A DNA stretch of 7,200 bases from an uncultured Prevotella sp. (GTDB taxonomy: Bacteria; Bacteroidota; Bacteroidia; Bacteroidales; Bacteroidaceae): positions 1-7,200 of the forward strand of contig CALJCU010000579.1 of assembly GCA_938023885.1 (NCBI GenBank), read 5' to 3'. The notes beneath the pieces were generated by a model. That model saw only the letters and a program-made list of their open reading frames with translations. It made no database searches and had not been told where the DNA came from. Position 1 is the stretch's first letter, and each line of letters opens with the position of its first letter. The translations under genes and the position numbers were made by a program. Shown piece after piece: positions 1 through 5,310 of this stretch.

Positions 1-201
1 AAGAGTTCTTAAACCGTGTCTTGTCTTGTTGAACCCGGACATGCGTAACTGTGCAAAAAAGGAATATATATACTCATATGGAACTTATATTTCTTTGTCC
101 AACAGTATGTTACAAATTACCAAAATGTTAGAAGGAATTGCATTACCTTTTTAGGAAATAAAATTCCACTTAATGTTAAACATATTTTAGAAATTTGCAA
201 C
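1..201. other. Upstream region without a convincing gene
   Basis: AT-rich leader before the first HTH gene. Plus-strand frame 2 is open from the window edge to a TAG at 152-154, about 50 codons. It could be the tail of a gene that begins outside the window, but its translation matches nothing I recognise and this much open frame is not rare by chance in AT-rich DNA. I searched for a Bacteroidetes promoter (TTTG, 19-20 bp, TAnnTTTG) and found only imperfect -7 boxes (TTTCTTTG at about 87-94 and GAAATTTG at about 190-197), neither with a good -33 box. The promoter of the following operon probably lies here, but I cannot place it. Confidence 0.4.
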
Positions 202-702
202 ATGACAACAAACAGAGAGCCAAAAGACGAGATCGCAGTTATCCTGCCAGCTGATGAAATTGGTCAGGGTGGTACGGACATGTACAAGTCCGCTGCCATA
301 GACTCTACAATTTCGCTGAGGACAGTCAAAAAGGTGTATAAAGGGACGACAAGCTTCAGAATAGATACTATTCAGGATATTGTCAGTCCGCTCGGTTTGC
401 GCTACTTCTTGTTCCCTTTCCGCCATTCCTCTGCCTTGGCACGGGTCATAGCAAAGTATTATGATGAAAAGGAAGCGTGTTGGTTGGGTACAGAAAACGA
501 CATAGCTGAGATCATAGCTAATCTACTCACAAATAATGCCTTTGTTGATGGCTTTGTTGAGACGGTAACAGCTGAGAAGGTCGAGCTTCTGTCTGTTTTG
601 GGTTACGCTCAGGCGGAGCATATACCAAATGAACACATTATCGATGTTCTGAGAGAGGCCAGACGTAAGTTAATAGAGCTGATTATAGACAATCATAAAT
701 AA
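202..702 (+). CDS. Small Xre-like helix-turn-helix protein (tentative), first gene of the primase operon
   Basis: This is a 166-residue protein. Residues about 25-72 read like the second half of a Cro/CI-type HTH domain: a recognition-helix-like stretch (STISLRTVKKVYKG, residues 35-48), then the usual pattern of a polar turn, 'DTIQDIV' and 'LGLRYFLF'. The first helix of a classical Xre domain is not clear. The C-terminal 90 residues are charged and mostly helical in character, without membrane segments or a signal peptide. The ATG at 202 is the first in the frame; no strong Shine-Dalgarno precedes it, which is usual for Bacteroidetes. It lies 43 bp upstream of the preferred start of the next gene, so co-transcription is likely. 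If it is a repressor, control of the replication operon is the natural role; this is inferred from context only. Alternative: an unrelated accessory protein with a chance HTH-like pattern. Confidence 0.65.
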   Translation: MTTNREPKDEIAVILPADEIGQGGTDMYKSAAIDSTISLRTVKKVYKGTTSFRIDTIQDIVSPLGLRYFLFPFRHSSALARVIAKYYDEKEACWLGTENDIAEIIANLLTNNAFVDGFVETVTAEKVELLSVLGYAQAEHIPNEHIIDVLREARRKLIELIIDNHK

Positions 703-745
703 TCATATAACCAAAACATCATGTTTGAAAAATAAGAGAGACCTT

Positions 746-1207
746 ATGGACCAGTTGATGACGAAAAAGCTCGATAGCATATGCAATATGCTATCCAAGA
801 CAAGAGAAGACGTAAGGATGCTGAGAGCTGCCGTGAGCAGTCTGCACATGGTATTGACCGGTGGAGATGATGCTCCGCCTGACGGGATGGAGCATCTCAT
901 CCCTGACGTGGACGAGAACCAGACCGAACTCCGTAATGCCCATATCGATATTTGCAGTCGCGATTTGTGTGAGCTCCTGCAAATCTCGAACGCTACACTT
1001 AAGCGATGGCGGGCAAACAACATGCTTGACTTCAAGTATATATCGGCCACGCATGTTTCCTATGACCTTTCACATGTTTATGAAGGTATCAAAAGTGGAA
1101 AACTGACTTGTAAGGGGCTTGTCAAGATGACGGCCATAGACCGGATCCTTAACTATTCCAGGAAGATTAACCAATTGTGGGCGAGTGAGAACCACTCTTC
1201 CAAATAA
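746..1207 (+). CDS. Helix-turn-helix protein, MerR/excisionase-like DNA-binding domain
   Basis: From the ATG at 746 the product has 153 residues. A TTG at 725 would add seven residues. I prefer the ATG because a purine-rich AGAGAG (735-740) sits five bases before it. The N-terminal 35 residues (KKLDSICNMLSKTREDVRMLRAAVSS region) look like a helix suited to dimerisation. An acidic linker follows. Residues 71-94 (SRDLCELLQISNATLKRWRA, then NNML) form a clear winged-HTH motif of the kind found in HTH_17/excisionase-type proteins and in small HTH proteins of Bacteroides mobilizable elements. The gene lies 15 bp before the primase-helicase. Such proteins can act as recombination directionality factors or as regulators; with no integrase in view the excision role is unproven. 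No truncation is seen. Confidence 0.8.
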   Translation: MDQLMTKKLDSICNMLSKTREDVRMLRAAVSSLHMVLTGGDDAPPDGMEHLIPDVDENQTELRNAHIDICSRDLCELLQISNATLKRWRANNMLDFKYISATHVSYDLSHVYEGIKSGKLTCKGLVKMTAIDRILNYSRKINQLWASENHSSK

Positions 1208-1222
1208 ATCCAAGATTTATTT

Positions 1223-3307
1223 ATGGACTTAAAACTACGGATTTTGAACAGAACCCGTCAAGGGCTAGATGTATTCCATCATTACCTGGGTGTGAAGTTC
1301 TTCCCAAACAGAAACTTCAAAAACCCGCTGTACAACGACACACGGGCTTCGTGCTCTATCTACCTGAGCAAGAAGTCTGGTATCTACATGATGAAGGATT
1401 TCGGAGATATGGAGTACTCCGGTGATTGCTTCTGGCTGGTCGGCAGGATTTTGGGACTCGACATGAAGAACGACTTCAAGCAGATCCTACGGCGTATCAA
1501 CGAAGACATGCACCTCTGTATCCCTATAGATTCAGCTGATGACAGAAACAGCAATCGACAGGATAACTCAACTGCTCCAAAGCACAACACCTTTGTCAAT
1601 ACGGTGCCTAAGAATTGTGATGATTCGAAAACCAACGAGCAGCCCCCACCGCAACCGAACGTCAGGCTCGTCTTCAAGGAGTTCTCTGAGGATGAATTGA
1701 GATTTTGGAGTCGGTATGGCATCAAGGCCGGTACCCTTAAACGCTTCAAGGTAAGGAGCGCAAAATCGCTCACCGGCGTAACAAAGGAGGGTAAGACATA
1801 CAGGATATGCTCACAGCCAACAGAGCCAATGTTTGTATATCACACTATTGACGATGCAGTCAAAGTGTACATGCCGAAAAGCAAGTTGAGATTTATGTAT
1901 GCACACCGCCCGAGCGGTGAGTATGTTTATGGGCTGGAGCATCTGCCGGCGCGCGGACACATGGTGTTCATTACAGGCGGAGAAAAAGATGTCATGTCGC
2001 TCGCGGCACACGGCTTCGACGCTGTATGCTTCAACAGTGAGACTGCCGTTCCGCCAATCAACATCATTGAGAATCTCCACCGGCGGTTCAAGCATATCGT
2101 CCTACTGTACGACATGGACAAGACGGGCAAGGAGAGTGCCGCGAAGATTGAACAGTCGCTGAAACAATATGGTGTTAGGCGGTTGGAACTGCCGCTGTCA
2201 GGCATGAAGAGCGAGAAGGATATCTCGGACTTCTTTGCCCTGGGACACAAGGCTGAGGAATTGGAAAATCTTATCAGTGAGCTCATCCACAACATCTACC
2301 GTAAGAGCTCGGTCATCTTCAAGTCCTGTGAGCTGGACTACGGGAATCCTCCAGCCAAGTCCTCGTCGGTTGTCGAGGTCAACGACGTACCCGTAGGCAC
2401 CTGTGACAACCTTTTTTATCTCACCGGGGGTGAGGGCGTGGGAAAGAGCAACTTCGTTGCTGCTATCATCTCCGGTACTATAGCAGAGCGTGCACTGGAT
2501 TCCGAGCGCACGCTGGGCCTTACCATCATCCCGAATCCGTCGGGTAAGGCCGTTATCCTCTTTGACACGGAACAATCTGAGCATCAGCTTTACAAGAATG
2601 TATATAAGGCCGTCAAGCGGGCATATCTCGATGACAAACCGGACTTCTTTCATGCCTATCATCTGTCGGAGCAGTCTCGCAAGGAGCGGCTGGACATCAT
2701 CCGCACGTCTCTCGACATGAACTTCCATGAGCATCATGGCATCCAGTTGGTCGTCTTAGACGGTGTGGCGGATCTGGTGCGGTCGGCCAACGATGAGCTG
2801 GAGAGTGTGGATGTTGTCGATGAACTGTACCGTCTTGCAGGTTTCTATCACTGCTGCATAGTCTGTGTGCTGCACTTCGTACCTAACGGAGTAAAGCTCA
2901 GAGGTCATATAGGATCTGAATTGCAGCGCAAGGCTGCGGGTATTCTATCCATTGAGAAGGACACCAATCCTGCATACTCAGTGGTCAAGTGCATCAAGGT
3001 GCGCGACGGCAGTCCGCTGGACATCCCGATGATGTCCTTCGGATGGGACAAGAAAGAGGATATGTTTGTCTATATGGGTACCAAGTCAAAGGAGGACAAG
3101 GAGAAGCAGAAAACAGCTGACCTCAGAAATCTTGCTGTCAGTATCTATGAGAAGACGGACAAGCTGACCTATAGTGAGATGACGAAAGCCATCATCAACG
3201 CTATGGAGGTGCAGCCAAGGACTGCCAAGGAGTATATCCGCTACATGAGGGAAAAAGCAATCATAGAGCAGCTGGCTGACCAATCCTACCAGCTCAAGAT
3301 ATTTTAA
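1223..3307 (+). CDS. Toprim primase / RecA-like helicase fusion protein (replication)
   Basis: This 694-residue protein has three parts. Residues about 10-95 resemble the DnaG CHC2 zinc-finger domain (NPLYNDTRAS at 34-43, KDFGD near 58-62, GDCF at 67-70), but the four expected zinc ligands appear as Asn34, Tyr37, Asp59 and Asp62. After a low-complexity linker (about 100-145, with PPPQPN) comes a Toprim domain with the key acidic residues in place: GGEKD (Glu254), YDMDKTG (Asp297, Asp299) and KDISDFF. Residues about 395-620 are a RecA/RepA-like ATPase of the AAA_25 kind, with Walker A GGEGVGKS at 402-409, Walker B ending in Asp513 (LVVLDG) and a sensor-like 'VLHFVPNG...LRGHIGSE' segment. The last 65 residues look like a winged helix. 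The expected role is primer synthesis and unwinding during replication of the element after transfer or excision, as for RSF1010 RepA/RepB' or the primase of NBU-type elements (family knowledge). It is last in an operon with the two HTH genes. Confidence 0.9.
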   Translation: MDLKLRILNRTRQGLDVFHHYLGVKFFPNRNFKNPLYNDTRASCSIYLSKKSGIYMMKDFGDMEYSGDCFWLVGRILGLDMKNDFKQILRRINEDMHLCIPIDSADDRNSNRQDNSTAPKHNTFVNTVPKNCDDSKTNEQPPPQPNVRLVFKEFSEDELRFWSRYGIKAGTLKRFKVRSAKSLTGVTKEGKTYRICSQPTEPMFVYHTIDDAVKVYMPKSKLRFMYAHRPSGEYVYGLEHLPARGHMVFITGGEKDVMSLAAHGFDAVCFNSETAVPPINIIENLHRRFKHIVLLYDMDKTGKESAAKIEQSLKQYGVRRLELPLSGMKSEKDISDFFALGHKAEELENLISELIHNIYRKSSVIFKSCELDYGNPPAKSSSVVEVNDVPVGTCDNLFYLTGGEGVGKSNFVAAIISGTIAERALDSERTLGLTIIPNPSGKAVILFDTEQSEHQLYKNVYKAVKRAYLDDKPDFFHAYHLSEQSRKERLDIIRTSLDMNFHEHHGIQLVVLDGVADLVRSANDELESVDVVDELYRLAGFYHCCIVCVLHFVPNGVKLRGHIGSELQRKAAGILSIEKDTNPAYSVVKCIKVRDGSPLDIPMMSFGWDKKEDMFVYMGTKSKEDKEKQKTADLRNLAVSIYEKTDKLTYSEMTKAIINAMEVQPRTAKEYIRYMREKAIIEQLADQSYQLKIF

Positions 3308-3336
3308 GCCGGCAACATGGGGCACAGGCAGTGCGG

Positions 3337-3507
3337 TTACTTGCGCTGTCTGGCTACCTTCTTCTTTCTTTTAATAGCGTCAGCAATGGTGAAGTAAGTC
3401 CAAAGAATGGGAATCAACAGAATCCATAAGATAAGCTTCAAGACGAAGACAGCGACGCTGACAACGACGGCGATGATGAGTGCGTAAAGGAAGAAGAGTG
3501 CGAACAT
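3337..3507 (-). CDS. Small hydrophobic membrane peptide, 56 residues
   Basis: Translation from the ATG whose complement is at 3505-3507 gives a 56-residue peptide. The frame is open further upstream, to 3657, but that stretch contains the promoter and does not look coding. Residues about 2-42 are almost wholly hydrophobic, enough for one long or two short membrane helices (ALIIAVVVSVAVFVLKLI, then LWILLIPILWTYF). The tail is strongly basic (KRKKKVARQRK), which predicts a cytoplasmic C-terminus by the positive-inside rule. It is the only minus-strand gene in this part of the window. It converges on the primase gene with 29 bp between the stop codons and diverges from the 222-residue gene. A good Bacteroidetes promoter lies upstream. 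I do not recognise the family. Possibilities are a small membrane stress or entry-exclusion protein, or a toxin-like peptide; none is shown by the sequence. Confidence 0.6.
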   Translation of the reverse strand: MFALFFLYALIIAVVVSVAVFVLKLILWILLIPILWTYFTIADAIKRKKKVARQRK

Positions 3508-3561
3508 GATGACATCTTTTTGAGGTTGAATAATTATGTTGTATAACTCTTTAATTCTATA

Positions 3562-3593
3562 CAAATATACGAATAATTTTCGATATACGCAAC
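3562..3593 (-). promoter_or_regulatory. Bacteroidetes-type promoter for the small membrane peptide
   Basis: On the minus strand a perfect -7 box TATATTTG (TAnnTTTG, plus coordinates 3562-3569) is preceded by GTTG (3590-3593), a three-of-four match to the -33 TTTG box, with a 20-bp spacer, within the usual 19-20. Transcription should begin near 3555, giving a leader of about 48 bases before the ATG at 3507. It is the best promoter match in the window and supports both a Bacteroidetes host and the short start of the peptide. Confidence 0.65.
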
Positions 3594-3664
3594 TTTCTGA
3601 GCCGTTATTTTCAATAAATATGCAATAAATTTCTATCTGTCCGAGCGACAAAAACACGATTATT

Positions 3665-4333
3665 ATGAGTACAAAAACCGCTCCAAGCAGTCAGAAGGCT
3701 ATTCTGACATTCAATGTGTTCTTCAGAGAGGACACGACTACTCAGTCGTTCCTCCCGAGTATCGTATCCAAGGATCCCTGCCACTGGGCTGTCTTCCGCA
3801 GTGTCTTCGCCGGACGGAAGGACTGCAAACTGACCATCGTAGACAAGTCGGTAGAGACACCTTTCCACTGCTTGCTTGTAGCACTCTTCTGCAAGCAGTT
3901 GGAGACGGAGCTACAGGCTACGATGGAAGGCATTACGCTGATTCTGTCACCGCTGCACAAGGAGCATCCTGGTGGCACCAACATGACCAACATGCCGTTC
4001 GACACGACAACGCACCGAAATGAGTTTCTGCAACAGTGCTTCGACAGGGTTATGGGGCGGCAAATGAAGATTGCGACGAAACGCAACCCGATACTCTGTA
4101 GGGACATAAAGATCTCGTCGGGCGAGTATGTGCTCTATCTTCGTTTTGAGGGAGGAGTGGCAAACGGATGGCAGGCGGATGATAATTATGTTTCTCGGCT
4201 GTCACCCCAAGAGCTGCTTTCCTTTGCTGACAACAACGTGAAGTGCAAGAATATTTTCACGCATGGATATAGTCAAAACGGTGTTTTTCTTAATGTAGAT
4301 TTCTTGACAAAATATCAATCAACTATCCGATAG
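3665..4333 (+). CDS. Uncharacterised 222-residue protein next to the repeat array
   Basis: I do not recognise this protein. It has 222 residues, no signal peptide and no clear membrane segment; the most hydrophobic stretch (FHCLLVALFCKQLETEL, about residues 67-83) reads as a buried helix. The composition is that of a soluble alpha/beta protein. A segment near residues 116-140 (HRNEFLQQCFDRVMGRQMKIATKR) is basic and helical. The ATG at 3665 is the first in the frame and follows 157 bp of AT-rich DNA shared with the divergent membrane-peptide gene. The stop codon at 4331-4333 directly abuts the hairpin that opens the repeat-rich region. Its place between a replication helicase-primase and an iteron-like array is where an origin-binding initiator would be expected, but no HTH or known Rep motif is seen, so this is inference from position alone. 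Confidence 0.75.
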   Translation: MSTKTAPSSQKAILTFNVFFREDTTTQSFLPSIVSKDPCHWAVFRSVFAGRKDCKLTIVDKSVETPFHCLLVALFCKQLETELQATMEGITLILSPLHKEHPGGTNMTNMPFDTTTHRNEFLQQCFDRVMGRQMKIATKRNPILCRDIKISSGEYVLYLRFEGGVANGWQADDNYVSRLSPQELLSFADNNVKCKNIFTHGYSQNGVFLNVDFLTKYQSTIR

Positions 4334-4334
4334 C

Positions 4335-4361
4335 ATGAATTGATGGGACATCAGGATTCAT
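4335..4361. repeat. Near-perfect hairpin directly after the 222-residue gene
   Basis: ATGAAT (4335-4340) TGATG (4341-4345), loop GGA, CATCA (4349-4353), a GG bulge, then ATTCAT (4356-4361) gives an 11-bp stem with a two-base bulge and a three-base loop. It starts two bases after the TAG stop. There is no T-tract after it, so an intrinsic terminator of the classical form is unlikely. It may end or protect the transcript, or be the first element of the origin region. Confidence 0.6.
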
Positions 4362-4366
4362 ACTGA

Positions 4367-4380
4367 TGAGTTCAAACTCA
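4367..4380. repeat. 14-bp perfect inverted repeat TGAGTT-CA-AACTCA
   Basis: Six-base arms (4367-4372 and 4375-4380) surround a two-base centre. It overlaps the TCAAACT that forms the left outer end of the larger inverted repeat bracketing the tandem array. Its shape suits a dimeric protein-binding site. Confidence 0.6.
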
Positions 4381-4624
4381 CGAAAGCATAGAAAAGATAG
4401 ATTCTATCTGAACAATCTGATCTATCTGAGCAATCTTTGGATTGATTCTATCTTATCAATCTAAGCAATCTTCAGATTGATTCTATCCAAGCAATCTGAG
4501 CAATCTTTTGATTGATTCTATCTGAGCAATCTTCAGATTGATTCTATTCAAGCAATCAGAGCAATCTTCAGATAGAATCTATCCAAGCAATCTAAAGATA
4601 GAATCTATCTTTCGCATAGTTTGA
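4372..4624. repeat. Outer inverted repeat bracketing the tandem array
   Basis: The left side carries TCAAACT (4372-4378), CGAAAG (4381-4386) and GATAGATTCTATC (4396-4408). Read on the other strand, the right side carries the same blocks in the same order: TCAAACT (complement of 4618-4624), CGAAAG (complement of 4609-4614) and GATAGATTCTATC (complement of 4597-4609). The left copy has about ten extra bases (4386-4395) between the second and third blocks. The whole array is therefore enclosed between two diverged inverted copies of about 28-37 bp. Confidence 0.7.
4396..4610. repeat. Iteron-like nested tandem array, candidate replication origin
   Basis: Seven repeat starts of the form GAT(A/T)GA(T/A)TCTAT occur at 4396, 4440, 4475, 4510, 4536, 4571 and 4597. 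Complete unit lengths are 44, 35, 35, 26, 35 and 26 bp. The differences are all 9 bp, because each unit holds a variable number of a 9-bp module close to (G/A)AGCAATCT: three in the first unit (one degenerate), then two, two, one, two and one. CAATCT cores start at 4413, 4431, 4457, 4466, 4492, 4501, 4527, 4562 and 4588, with a CAATCA at 4553. Unit junctions form short inverted repeats, such as CAATCT-TC-AGATTG at 4466-4479 and 4527-4540. There are no open genes through the array. Its AT-rich, iterated form and its place between the replication and mobilization genes suggest an iteron-type oriV; a regulatory binding array is the alternative. Confidence 0.8.
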
Positions 4625-4626
4625 GC

Positions 4627-4639
4627 CAGTAAAATACTG
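4627..4639. repeat. 13-bp inverted repeat CAGTA-AAA-TACTG
   Basis: Five-base arms with a three-base AT centre, just outside the right end of the bracketed array. The DNA that follows (4640-4730) includes an AACCCGCTTACGCAAGTTTT stretch at 4661-4680. I see no gene there. Confidence 0.5.
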
Positions 4640-4731
4640 AGTCTGCGAGAAACTGATGAAAACCCGCTTACGCAAGTTTTATAGATGAAATGACATATCC
4701 ACTTGAAAGCCAGCATACAGACCTAATCATT

Positions 4732-4755
4732 TGGCATTGCCACTGCCACGGCAGT
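4732..4755. repeat. Pair of abutting inverted repeats, candidate part of oriT
   Basis: TGGCA-T-TGCCA (4732-4742) is immediately followed by, and shares one base with, ACTGCC-AC-GGCAGT (4742-4755). Both are perfect. Both use a TGCC/GGCA core, so the pair also offers alternative pairings. They lie about 150 bp before the MobC-like gene, where oriT commonly sits in Bacteroides mobilizable elements. Confidence 0.6.
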
Positions 4756-4760
4756 CAATT

Positions 4761-4866
4761 GGGAGTAGCAAGTTGTACTTTTGTACGTACACTTCGGTTT
4801 TCACCTCAGCGCACTTCAAAAGTCACTTGCCAGCAGAGCTGGGGAGGGAAAACGGTCGCAACTCCC
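4761..4866. repeat. Long-range inverted repeat and internal palindromes, candidate oriT core
   Basis: GGGAGTAGCAA (4761-4771) is repeated in inverted form as TCGCAACTCCC (4856-4866), with 9 of 11 bases matching. Between the arms lie a perfect palindrome TGTACGTACA (4782-4791), ACTT-CAA-AAGT (4814-4824) and CCAGC-AGA-GCTGG (4830-4842). Position just before the relaxosome genes, and this density of inverted repeats in DNA with no credible gene, are the evidence for an origin of transfer. I do not recognise a nic sequence, so the exact site is open. Confidence 0.5.
4776..4783 (+). promoter_or_regulatory. Possible -7 promoter box for the mobilization genes
   Basis: TACTTTTG is an exact match to the Bacteroidetes TAnnTTTG box on the coding strand of the mob genes. 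It overlaps the TGTACGTACA palindrome by two bases, so a protein bound there could block transcription. There is no TTTG at the expected 19-20 bp upstream; a TTG lies only 14 bp away. That weakens the call. Transcription from here would leave a leader of about 115 bases. Confidence 0.35.
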
Positions 4867-4904
4867 TATTTCTTATCATATGAACCATAACCAACCATCC
4901 GACT

Positions 4905-5291
4905 ATGAAGAAAAAATGTATCCGCTTGGAAATCCGTCTCACTCCTGATGAGTCTCAGATGTTCCAGAACAAAGCGCAGAACTACGATGGCAACATGAGT
5001 GCCATGGTGCGTGATGCCGTCAGACGCTTCGACGACAAACGGACAAGAGGGAAGATTGAGACAATGGAGGCACTGCTTCAGTTCTATAAAAAATATCAAC
5101 AACAGCTATCTTGGCTTGGCGGCAACTTTAACCAGTGTATGCACCGGGCAAATGAGCTGGCGATAGCTGGTGAACTTTCTGAGGGGTACTTCCGAAGCAT
5201 TCTGTTTCCGGAGACCCGAAAGGCTGTGAAGGCTATAATGGCCGTCAAAGCTGAGCTGGATGCCATTCACGACAAGCAAGAAGAGACATAA
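4905..5291 (+). CDS. MobC-like relaxosome accessory protein
   Basis: This 128-residue protein starts with a ribbon-helix-helix-like segment (IRLEIRLTPDESQMF at residues 6-20, then a helix reaching SAMVRDAVRRF at 32-42). It carries the MobC signature 'LSWLGGNFNQCMHRANELA' at residues 68-86, matching the G-N-x-N-Q-x-x-x-x-N pattern of the bacterial mobilization protein family. Such proteins bind oriT, help melt the nick region and recruit the relaxase (family knowledge). The length is normal. It lies directly after the candidate oriT and 19 bp before the preferred relaxase start, as expected of a mob operon. Upstream of the ATG there is no strong Shine-Dalgarno, only A/C-rich sequence. Confidence 0.88.
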   Translation: MKKKCIRLEIRLTPDESQMFQNKAQNYDGNMSAMVRDAVRRFDDKRTRGKIETMEALLQFYKKYQQQLSWLGGNFNQCMHRANELAIAGELSEGYFRSILFPETRKAVKAIMAVKAELDAIHDKQEET

Positions 5292-5310
5292 CCATTACCT
5301 TTATATCGAC

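Noticed and set aside
41..154. 37-residue plus-strand frame, open to the left edge of the window
   Set aside because: Possibly the tail of an upstream gene, but too short and unlike any integrase or other C-terminus I know; not enough to call.
2198..2737. 179-residue minus-strand open frame
   Set aside because: It is antisense to the Toprim and Walker A part of the primase-helicase and has no recognisable motif.
3308..3336. Bidirectional terminator between the convergent primase and membrane-peptide genes
   Set aside because: Only 29 bp, with no stable stem or T-tract on either strand that I can find.
3508..3657. Upstream extension of the small membrane peptide to 106 residues
   Set aside because: The extension contains the perfect TATATTTG promoter box and is AT-rich; the first hydrophobic helix begins naturally at the ATG at 3507.
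4396..4610. CRISPR array
   Set aside because: Units are contiguous, degenerate and of unequal length, with no unique spacers and no cas genes nearby.
4690..4890. 66-residue plus-strand open frame between the array and mobC
   Set aside because: It runs through the cluster of inverted repeats, its translation is rich in His, Cys, Ser and Thr with no fold-like pattern, and the region is better explained as oriT.
5260..5310. Longer relaxase start at 5260
   Set aside because: It would add a basic His-rich stretch absent from the family and overlap mobC by 32 bp; the ATG at 5311 gives the typical N-terminus.
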